A DNA stretch of 20,927 nucleotides, from positions 1-20,927 of the forward strand of contig JBBKXR010000315.1 of the NCBI GenBank assembly GCA_037969585.1. Reading direction: 5' to 3'. This document shows positions 1-8,400 of this stretch, piece after piece; position 1 is the first letter of the stretch; every line of letters starts with the position of its first letter. Under the pieces are notes generated by a model that searched no databases, was not told the origin of the DNA, and worked only from the letters and a program-made list of their open reading frames with translations. The position numbers and the translations under genes were made by a program. This DNA comes from JBBKXR01 sp037969585. GTDB lineage: Bacteria > Verrucomicrobiota > Verrucomicrobiia > Verrucomicrobiales > DEV007.

Positions 1-518
1 CTGCCAAATCTCTGGCCCATGTCTACCAAGGTCGACTGGTAGGTGTGGATATGCCGCTCATTCTGCGGGGAATCGAAGTCGAAATCCTCGACGCTGAGAC
101 CGGTGATGTCGATGAGAACTGATTGCAGGTCAGGATCGCTCTCACCGCCAGGCAACACGACCCCTAATCCCTGCATACGGATACGCGCACGATAGATCAC
201 ATCAGCATTGGTCCGCCCAGTCGCAAACACGGCTTGGCCGGTCGCGATGTGTATCCCCTGGTCATCATAACCTCTGATCTCATCGTCGAAGGTCCCTCGG
301 TTGGCCCATTCGGTCAGCATCAACTCACCGACGATTTGCTGTTGGATCCGGCCTTCGATCGCCCGATCGGTCGCCGCAGACATGGTCTGCATCCCCTTGG
401 GCAGCATGCCCATCAGCGACACAAGCGCTACTGCGGTAATGGCGACAGCGATGGTGACTTCAATCAGACTGAAGCCTGCGATCTTGGCCACAGAATGGAG
501 CTTTGGATCTATTTTCAT
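1..518 (-). CDS. Verru_Chthon cassette protein B-like pseudopilin, C-terminus cut by window edge
   Basis: This reading frame starts at ATG 518 and runs off the left edge after about 172 residues. The N-terminus is a class III prepilin signal: a short leader ending in KIAG, cleavage predicted after Gly15, then FSLIEVTIAVAITAVALV with Glu20 at mature position +5 and a hydrophobic helix. The visible C-terminal part (LIDITGLSVEDFDF... TLVDMGQRFG) contains no stop, but probably little is missing. Prepilin peptidase would process it at the inner membrane and it would assemble into a type II secretion/type IV pilus-like structure. It lies 147 nt downstream of a cassette A gene on the same strand, which is the usual A-B order of this cassette. 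No clear Shine-Dalgarno precedes ATG 518. The frame is open further upstream but has no better start. Assignment to family B rests on the order and the motif, as I recall the family. Confidence 0.85.
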   Translation of the reverse strand, partial: MKIDPKLHSVAKIAGFSLIEVTIAVAITAVALVSLMGMLPKGMQTMSAATDRAIEGRIQQQIVGELMLTEWANRGTFDDEIRGYDDQGIHIATGQAVFATGRTNADVIYRARIRMQGLGVVLPGGESDPDLQSVLIDITGLSVEDFDFDSPQNERHIHTYQSTLVDMGQRFG

Positions 519-580
519 ATTTACATGCGAGTCGGTGCTCGCGGCTGGTTTTTCTTTTGCAGAGTCGGCGGATAGAGCGA

Positions 581-605
581 CCTCAACTCTGCTGTCGAGT
601 TGAGG
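581..605. other. Perfect 9-bp inverted repeat between cassette A and B genes
   Basis: CCTCAACTC (581-589) and GAGTTGAGG (597-605) are perfect reverse complements around a 7-nt loop. The repeat lies in the 147-nt gap between the cassette A stop (666) and the B start (518). No T-run follows on either strand, so it is a poor intrinsic terminator. In the A-B transcript it could be a processing or attenuation hairpin that sets the ratio of the two products. The stem is seen directly; the role is inferred. Confidence 0.55.
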
Positions 606-665
606 CGGTCGGAGAGGGTTCAGGCGACGCCGCCCGGGCTGCTCCGATCTTTCTCCGTTGTCAGT

Positions 666-3600
666 CTAGGGTGAGAATCGCTTCTCGTTGATGACGCGGA
701 ACTTGTAGAACTCATCCAATGTCGACGCACCGGAAAGGATCGTGTAATCCGGGATCGCCGGATCGTTGGGTTCGATGTAACGCTCCACAAGAGCAGAGCC
801 ACGGTACTCGGCGACCGAGGTGTCGAGTTCAGGATCCCAAACAGCAGGATCCGTATCACGGGCCTTTTTCAGGACCTGCGAGCGGACATGCACACAGAAA
901 GTGTTCGATTTGGTCGTCAAGCGCGGGTAAATATGCGTATAGGGAGATTCCCGACCATTGTCGCCGACCAGCTTGTGGTCGGTCCAATAGCGACCGTTCT
1001 GCATATCTGAGAGCTTGGGCTTGTAAGTGCCGGTTTTATTGGCAAAGCCCTGCTTTTCACCGATGTCCTGCGGGATCAGGTGGATTTCGCAGATTTCAGA
1101 AGCCGTCAGGAAGATCTCGTTGGCGGCGAATTTCGTCTCGAACTGGTCCAGCGTGTCAGCTTCAACAATGACCGAGCGAAGACTCAAGCGCTGCAGCTCA
1201 CCACCGAATGGCTTGTAGAGCCAGTGATAGCCATTGCCGCGGCCAACGCCGGATTTGTAGTTTCTGACGTGGAAATTCGGGATGCACAGCATGTACTCCG
1301 ATTGGAACACCCCACGCAGCGCCGCAGTCCGGGTGATATTGGTGAACGGCAGGATCTGGTAGTTCATGTTGATGCGGCCCGCTGTTGAAGACGGCTCACT
1401 GATAGCGTACGGCTCCACCACCGGCATCCAAAACAGATCGAGCAGCATGTGATCAGGAGGGCTGACGGATCCGGGATGATTTTGGTAGTCACCACCCACC
1501 ACATTGGGGCGAAACAACATCGTCTGCCAGGCACCCTCTGTGGGTGAGTTCTGGTTGTCAAAGATCATGTTAGGCATCGATCCAAAGACTCCCGGCGAAG
1601 GCATCATCCGGTTGGGCGAGAAAAATGCCGGACCGGATGGTTCGTGGGTCCACTCGCGAACGAAGTAGGGATACGAACCGTAGTCGCGACGCCATTCCCA
1701 CGACCCTGGGGTCTGTTGGACGGTCCGCTTGCGCAGCGAATGGGTGTTACCCTCGTCAACCTTGTTGATATAGGCACCGTCGATCGTGCCGCCCATGCCG
1801 TTGTCGAAGTCACCATAAATCTGATGGCTGTCACGGTAGCTATCGCCACCGGCCATAGGCAACGGCGCCTTGCCGCCGGGATATTTCAAATCGGTGATAT
1901 TGGCACCGGTTGTTCCCGGAAAGCGATCAAGCCCACCGACCGCCAGTGTCAGCGAGTGCCCCATGCGACTCGATCCGCCTGCGTCCGGATGCTTTTCAAA
2001 CTTCGTCGTGCCGTTGGCTTCAACGAGTTGCCGACTTGCGACCGTGCGGCTGTCGCCATGCAGCAACGCCATACTCCAGACGGTGTCACCTTCCATGATG
2101 GTCTGACCCGCGCCATTGGTCACGCGATTCGATCGAGCGAGGCGACCATTACCAGCAGAATGGGGATTAGCACCGTCAAAGCTGGCACTCCACCATTGCA
2201 TCGGCGTGGTTTCACCGCTGTAGATCGCCTTAAACTCGTTGATCAATTCCCGCGTGCCGCCGGACAGTGCAGGCGTCGGCATCGAACTACCCAGTTCCTT
2301 AAAATCCAGCTCGATCGTCTGCACCAACTCCGGTCCTGACTGTGGCGCGGAGGTGAAGATAGTCGACTCCGACGCATTCGCCTTGCCAGACAGGGGGTTC
2401 TTCTCCCGATTGGCGTAGAACGATACTTCGACAATATCGCCGTTTAATTGAACCGTATCTCCGCTGACCTTGAATGGACGCGTAATGAAGGGATAAATGT
2501 TGGTGGAATCAATACTCGAATCAGTGGTGACACGGTTGTCGAATGGGGCGCGACGACCCGCGTGCCAGCCCTGGCCTCCGTCCGGGTGAAAAACGCCTAC
2601 TTCAGTGCCATCGGGATTGTAGACACCGTAGGAACCGGCTGGATCATTTTCATTGGTATTCGGCCCCATCGTGCCGCGCATCAGAGAGCGAAAACCGCCC
2701 CCTCCGCCATAGTTACGGCCGCCCCAGACTGCTGAGAAATTGTGCCGGTTAGCCACCCATAGGTTACCTGGTTTATCCACCCCGGAGGAGTAGTGGCCGG
2801 AATTTGGATCGGGCACGAAGGCCTCACCTCCGATAGTTAAGCCGTTGAAATTGACATTGATCATCATGTCAGGATTGATCGAGGTCCAACCCGCCGCCGG
2901 GCAGAACATTTCCATCAGGAAAATCGCCTGTACGAGCTTCTCGTCAGGGCCAAGCTTAAGGTCCGCACCATCCTGGGACAGGTTTTGCCGATCGTAATCC
3001 ATGATGCCCTTCGCCTTGGCCAGCATCCAGTTCCAGTGCATAGGGTTGACCGCTTTTGCTGCCAGATCCGGGTTAGTCATTTTCAGCGTTTTCACCCAAA
3101 GTGGCCACGTGCTTTCGTTAGTCTGCTGCACTGAACTGTGCAGCGGCGGAAAGTTGCCGTAGTAGCTGGTTCCGTCACCAACCGTGTCCTGCATCGCCGG
3201 CATCGGCGTGCCGCCGGCATTGGTATTACTGGCATTGCCGCCATCGGCGCAGCAGATCAGCTGAATCGCCGCTTCCTCAAGAGTGTAGAAGCGGCCAAAG
3301 CCCATCGTTTTCGATCCGTCGAAGTCGATCTTCAGCGGCGTCACCTGGCCATGCCCCATGTGCAAACCAAGCTCGGACTCGGTCCGGTAGTTGGTGAACG
3401 AAAAGTGGTTGGCATCATTTACCTTTTTGTATGCAGCCCGCCATGAGTTCGGATTACCGGGGACCGCCTCGTCGTAGATCGTATCATCGAACAGATTGGA
3501 TGAGCGGATATAGTCGAACATTTGCGTCAACAACTGACGGCAGTTGTCCTTCCCGTATTTATCCCGAAACGATCCTCCGTATCCCGGGATTTGCCGAGCC

Positions 3601-5246
3601 ATCAGGTCGTCGAGGTAAGCGTAAACTTGTTTATTGCGGGGAATGTCATCCCAGTCGGATGTGGCACTGTCAGCGTTTCTGCGCTGAAAATAGTAGGCGT
3701 GCGGTTCTCCGCCCGTTTCCCCCAGTTCGGCACAGAAGCGAATGAATTTATCGAAGTTCGTCTTATAATACTGTTCTTCCTGCGCCGTCTTTGCGAAGTA
3801 AGTCGGCCAGATACTGACTCGTGGCATGTTGAACAGGTTGACCTCCGGTGAACGGCTGGACGCCGTAAGAAAGAACCGCGTCAACTCCATCACTTCCCCC
3901 ATCTCTTTCACCTCTGGATCCGTCGGCGGATCGTTGTAACTGGGAAACACACTCGGCGCACGGGGACCAAACGAGATACTCGGATCGGTGTGATCGGCGC
4001 CCCGTAAACCGCCCGGCTGAAGAATGAAATCATCCAACGAAGGGTAAAGACGATCTTTGTCAGCAATCAGGCCGTTTGACTCAAGGCGATTGTTCGGGTC
4101 AACCGCTCGCGTTCCCGACGCCGAGCCACCACCGACGATTCGAGGCACCAACTTGAAGATCTTCTCCATTTCATCACGATTGAGAGTGATGTTTTTCATA
4201 CCTGGAAAGAGTACCGGGGCGAGACTGGTCGTCGCCGGATGCCCCTTATAGCGTTGCCACTCGTGCTGAGCAGGCTGATAGCGCCCCAGGTTGCGATCGA
4301 TGTCGCCGCCGGCACGCGGAGTGTCCCATGCCGTACCACCCGCGTGGACATTGACATTTAACTTGCTGGACTCGTCGTCCGTCCAGAATGCGATCCGGCC
4401 GATAATCGGGTTCGTATTGCTCGGTGCCGAACCACCGCCTGTTGCCGTAAACTTGAGAGCGTTATTCAGTGTTCCGATAGTTCCGTCTTCAAGTTGGTAG
4501 ATCCACTCCACCGGCATAGGAAAAGCCGTGTGCTTTCGCTGTGTCAACGGATCGGAGATCTCCTCCAGGGCATCTTGCATCGGACTGCGGGCGATGTCCC
4601 TCAAATGCCAATCGAAGCCTTCCACCCCGGCATCGTCGAACTCGCGGGCGCTATCCCATGCAGGATAGTCGCGCGCCCGAGGATCAACGATCGGATAGTA
4701 GATCCGATCACCACGAATCACCGGCTCATTGAGATCGGCGTATTTCCATAACTGCGCGCTCCAAGTTCCAAGGGCATTGTAATCTTGAGTGACCAAGGCA
4801 GCTTCGCCGGCACTGCCGACGGCCGCCTCGACCATCACTGCCGACGAGTAAAGCTTGTAGCCTTTCTGAAAAACACCGCTGAGACCGTTGTAGGTGCGAA
4901 TGGCGCCCGGCTGTGTCGCCCACGCCTGCGGCACATTGCTCTGCGGCTCTGTAGCGCGACGAATCTGGCCGATCACCATATTCACGGCAGTTTCGGAAAG
5001 CGCCTTGGCGTGCAGGCCATCGGAGTAGTTCACCGATGCCACCAGTTCATTTCGAGCCAGCGTGAAGAAGGTAAGCACCAGAATGGTGGCCAGCGTCACT
5101 ACGGTTAGCACTGAGATCAGTGCGATACCTCGCTTCGACTTAACCGATGCTTCGGAACGATTCGTTAGCGTCGGAGCCACCACATCAACATCGCCTGATG
5201 ATGTGGTGCGCTCCCGATTAGCGTTGGAGTCTTGGGGATTTCTCAT
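666..5246 (-). CDS. Verru_Chthon cassette protein A, copy 1 (1526-aa giant pseudopilin-like protein)
   Basis: A very large exported protein with a prepilin-like N-terminus: a 40-residue leader ends KSKRG, cleavage is predicted after Gly40, and the mature protein begins IALISVLTVVTLATILVLTF. Mature position +5 is Ser, not Glu, as in GspK/PilX-type minor pseudopilins. Motifs shared with the adjacent copy include WTDDESSKLNVN (about residues 285-300), QPAQHEWQRYKGHPATT (about 330), RFYTLEEAA, YGDFDNGMGGTIDGAYINK (about 1150), LLDLFWMPVVEPYAISEP (about 1265-1285) and the ending YKFRVINEKRFSP. I recognise this as the TIGR02600-type cassette A family, although 1526 residues is long for it. The DDES-KLNVN stretch resembles the D-E-x-x-K-L-N-L-N signature of GspK, so a pseudopilus-tip role is inferred. 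No enzymatic motif was recognised. The start at 5246 lacks a clear Shine-Dalgarno. A 163-nt leader suggests its own promoter. Confidence 0.88.
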   Translation of the reverse strand: MRNPQDSNANRERTTSSGDVDVVAPTLTNRSEASVKSKRGIALISVLTVVTLATILVLTFFTLARNELVASVNYSDGLHAKALSETAVNMVIGQIRRATEPQSNVPQAWATQPGAIRTYNGLSGVFQKGYKLYSSAVMVEAAVGSAGEAALVTQDYNALGTWSAQLWKYADLNEPVIRGDRIYYPIVDPRARDYPAWDSAREFDDAGVEGFDWHLRDIARSPMQDALEEISDPLTQRKHTAFPMPVEWIYQLEDGTIGTLNNALKFTATGGGSAPSNTNPIIGRIAFWTDDESSKLNVNVHAGGTAWDTPRAGGDIDRNLGRYQPAQHEWQRYKGHPATTSLAPVLFPGMKNITLNRDEMEKIFKLVPRIVGGGSASGTRAVDPNNRLESNGLIADKDRLYPSLDDFILQPGGLRGADHTDPSISFGPRAPSVFPSYNDPPTDPEVKEMGEVMELTRFFLTASSRSPEVNLFNMPRVSIWPTYFAKTAQEEQYYKTNFDKFIRFCAELGETGGEPHAYYFQRRNADSATSDWDDIPRNKQVYAYLDDLMARQIPGYGGSFRDKYGKDNCRQLLTQMFDYIRSSNLFDDTIYDEAVPGNPNSWRAAYKKVNDANHFSFTNYRTESELGLHMGHGQVTPLKIDFDGSKTMGFGRFYTLEEAAIQLICCADGGNASNTNAGGTPMPAMQDTVGDGTSYYGNFPPLHSSVQQTNESTWPLWVKTLKMTNPDLAAKAVNPMHWNWMLAKAKGIMDYDRQNLSQDGADLKLGPDEKLVQAIFLMEMFCPAAGWTSINPDMMINVNFNGLTIGGEAFVPDPNSGHYSSGVDKPGNLWVANRHNFSAVWGGRNYGGGGGFRSLMRGTMGPNTNENDPAGSYGVYNPDGTEVGVFHPDGGQGWHAGRRAPFDNRVTTDSSIDSTNIYPFITRPFKVSGDTVQLNGDIVEVSFYANREKNPLSGKANASESTIFTSAPQSGPELVQTIELDFKELGSSMPTPALSGGTRELINEFKAIYSGETTPMQWWSASFDGANPHSAGNGRLARSNRVTNGAGQTIMEGDTVWSMALLHGDSRTVASRQLVEANGTTKFEKHPDAGGSSRMGHSLTLAVGGLDRFPGTTGANITDLKYPGGKAPLPMAGGDSYRDSHQIYGDFDNGMGGTIDGAYINKVDEGNTHSLRKRTVQQTPGSWEWRRDYGSYPYFVREWTHEPSGPAFFSPNRMMPSPGVFGSMPNMIFDNQNSPTEGAWQTMLFRPNVVGGDYQNHPGSVSPPDHMLLDLFWMPVVEPYAISEPSSTAGRINMNYQILPFTNITRTAALRGVFQSEYMLCIPNFHVRNYKSGVGRGNGYHWLYKPFGGELQRLSLRSVIVEADTLDQFETKFAANEIFLTASEICEIHLIPQDIGEKQGFANKTGTYKPKLSDMQNGRYWTDHKLVGDNGRESPYTHIYPRLTTKSNTFCVHVRSQVLKKARDTDPAVWDPELDTSVAEYRGSALVERYIEPNDPAIPDYTILSGASTLDEFYKFRVINEKRFSP

Positions 5247-5292
5247 GGTTGCTAAATGGTTGATTGAGGAGGCTTTCTCGCAAAATGAACAG

Positions 5293-5344
5293 ATTCAAAG
5301 CTCAGTTCAAGAGATTTACAATGTAAAGTGATGTGTTTACAATG
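5293..5344 (-). promoter_or_regulatory. Candidate promoter/operator upstream of cassette A copy 1
   Basis: The 163-nt gap between the two cassette A genes (5247-5409) is AT-rich and has no gene. Its plus strand holds TTTAC-AAT-GTAAA, a 5-bp inverted repeat with a 3-bp centre (5315-5327). The 9-mer TTTACAATG occurs at 5315-5323 and again at 5336-5344, exactly 21 bp (two helical turns) apart. Read on the minus strand, TTGTAA (5321-5316) and TTGAAT (5298-5293) are spaced 17 bp and could be weak -35 and -10 elements, with the palindrome overlapping the -35. The repeats are seen directly; promoter and operator function is inferred. Confidence 0.4.
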
Positions 5345-5409
5345 GGAATACAAGACCTTTTTGTGCCTTTGCCCAAAATAATGCGCAAAATCACCCGAAA
5401 TCCGACGTC

Positions 5410-8400
5410 TCACGGAGCGAATCGCTGACTGCTCAAAACGCGGAATCGATACAGATCACTCAAGGCTGGCTTGGCGTCCGGCTGTTTCGCATAGTCTGGA
5501 ATCGATGGTTCCGCAGGGTCCAGATAGCGCTCGATCAGAGTCGAACCTCGATATTCCGCGGCCACAGCATCGAGCGTAGGATCAAACTTTTCCGGATCCG
5601 ACGTACGCGCTTTTTTGATGACCTGGGTCCGGAGATGCACCCGGTAGACGTTCGACTGAGTGGTCACACGCGGATAGATGTTCGCATACGGGCGCTCCCG
5701 CGAATTATCTCCTGTCAGAGCCATCCGCTTCCAGAAAGCTCCGCGCATGTCGTCGAGCTTTGCTCCTTCGGGAATCAGGTGGACGTCGCAAATCTCATTC
5801 GCCATCCGAAATACTTCGCCACGCTGAAACCGTTCCTCGAACTGCAACAGGGTTTCGTCGGCATTGATCGGTCGCCGCAGGTTGGCGTTGACGTTGTTTC
5901 CCACCCCACGCTTGTAGGTCGAAGCGGATTCCAGCGGGATTGTCAGGATTTTTTCGCTCGCCAACACCGCCCTCACAGCGGTGTCCCGGCGCAGGTAGCG
6001 AAAGGGCAGCATCTGATAATTTAAGTTCACTTTTCCCGCCGTGGAAAATGGTTCACTGATCGCGTAAGGCTCAACCACCGGCATCCAGAACAAATCGAGT
6101 AACACGTGATCGGGCGGATACTTCGAACCGCGTTTAACCGTGCCGCCACCGATGCCGTCAGCCGAGGCAGGTAACGCATCGCCTGGATGACCGGGTTGAG
6201 GCCTGAACAACAGCGTCTGCCATGGCAGACCACGCATCACTCCAGTCGGCAACGAACCGAACATCACCGGCGACGACACCTGCCGATTCGGAGAAAAGAA
6301 TGCCGGCACGCCCCCTTGATCATCGGCGGCGTAGTTAAAGTACGGAATCGTCCAATAGTCCCTCCCGCTTGAGTCAGTCTTCTTCCGTGACAGTCGGTTG
6401 CCCGCGTCTGGCTTATTAATATAGGCACCGTCAGTGAGCACTCCAATTCCATTGTCAAAGTCGCCGTACTTCTGAACGATTTCATCATCGCTCTCGCCAT
6501 CGATGATTGGGTAGTCCGGCTTTCGCGATGGATAGTAACGGGCTCGGTGCTCGCGGGGATTAGCCTCATCCAATCCTTCCACTAACGTCCGACTAGTTCG
6601 TTGATAGCCACGACCTGCAAGCACGTCGGCTTTGGTGCCCGAAAAGTGATGTGCCAGGTAAACCTCCTCATCGAAGTAGTCGCGATGCGGCACGAAAACA
6701 TCTGCATCCACTTCTCCCTTGGCGGCAACCAGGCGGTAGTCTCGATGCCGCGGCACCAAAGTTCGCACCACGTCCTTTCCTTTATAAAAGGGATTCTGGT
6801 TTACGAACGTCCAGTAAGGGTTTCCGAATAGAACCATGCGACCGTAGTGACGACCGGTGAACAGCTCTTCGCTGGGCGAAAATTTCTCGCCTTCATAACT
6901 TGCCGCCCAATCAGCCGGAGCCCCGACGTCACGCCACGATCCCCAATTGGCGAAGTTGTGTTCGGGATCACCGATGCCAACGCCGTCCCGATTCAGAACC
7001 CACCAGAACGAAGGGTGGAAAACTCCGCTGCGCCGGCGTCGCGGTCGACCCCTGCTGTTGTGTTTTTTCGCATGGGTGTAGTTGTAGCCACCCTCTCCAT
7101 TATCCGTAGGCCCATCCTCCAGAGAATGAACCCTGACAGTTGGAAGGGTCGGAACGGGCAGGGTCGCCTGAGGAAATTCCAAGTGTATTGTCTGCACGAT
7201 CGGGCGACTCTCCATGTCCACGGCACCGGGCGTGTGGGCAGTACCGAGTCGGATACGCACCTCAATCTCCGCCGAAGTCATCGACATGGTCTCGTTGTTG
7301 CCACGAACGATGAAAGGCTCACTGATGAACGGATAGATCCTCCGATTTTCATCACTCCGATCACGCGAGTTTCGCGGCTGGAGCCCTCGGTCCTCATTCA
7401 GCGGTTCCGCCTCTCCAGCGTAACGGTCATCGAACATCGTCCAGAACCCGGCCGTGCCTCCGGCCATGGTCGAATAGCTGGCTTCGCCCACTGACCCCAT
7501 CCAACGACCTCCGATTCGACCATCTCCAGCGCTCTGCCAGACATTCTTATCGAGGTTAAATTTGATCGTTTTCTGATCGATCGTGAAGTCGCTCTTTATC
7601 TCAACCTCGATCGTGATGTCTTCATTCAAATGAGTCCACCCCAGAGCCGGACAGTAGAGCTCAAATAATAGGGCGGCTTGAAGGCAGCGCTCCTGCTCAT
7701 CCTGCTGCCAACTCAGCGCCCGCGGTAAAGCCTTGTTCTTGCCCATCACCGTTCCCGGCTGATTACTGTCAGCAATGCCCTTGGGATACTTCGGACCGGC
7801 AGCGGGGTCCTCCGCATTCTCAGGACCGCCGGCGTCGCCGCAGCAGATCAACAGCAGTCCCGCTTCGGAGATCGTGTAAAAGCGGCCGAAGCCGTGGGTT
7901 TTTTCTTCACCGGACGGAATCTCGATAGGAACCACCTGACCGTGTCCGGGCCAGCTCGACAGTGACGCGGTCGAGGGCCGCCCCTCGGTGAATTGCACCT
8001 TTTCCCCCTTATCGTAGAGCTTCAGCGGGTAGGCATTCGGCTTCAGCTGATCGTCGTAAAGGTTGGTGCAGCGGATGTAATCGAATACCTCAGTTAGCAC
8101 CTGATCACGATCTTCCTGCCATTTGTCTTTCAGCGTGCCGCCGTATCCGGGAACGCGCCGCGAGGTGAGTGCTCTTAAATAGTCGTAGAGGACGACATTA
8201 CGGGGGATTTTTTCATAATCGAAAGTGGCGCTTCGGCTGTCCGAGCGCTCGAAGAAATACGGATGCCGATCATCCTTCTCTCCGGTGGTTGCGCAAAACC
8301 GGATCATATTGTCAAATGCCGTGCGCATCTTGCCCAACGGGTTTTCCGGCGTCGATGCCGTCGGCCAAATGCTGATTCGTGGCAGGTCAAAAGCGTTCAA

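Noticed and set aside
1644..2339. Plus-strand open frame of 231 codons inside cassette A copy 1
   Set aside because: It is opposite conserved A-family blocks; no domain, signal or ribosome site.
5359..5390. Imperfect inverted repeat TTTTGTGC/GCGCAAAA after cassette A copy 2, as a terminator
   Set aside because: It has a C-A mismatch in the minus-strand RNA, a 16-nt loop and AT-only ends, so it is too weak to call.
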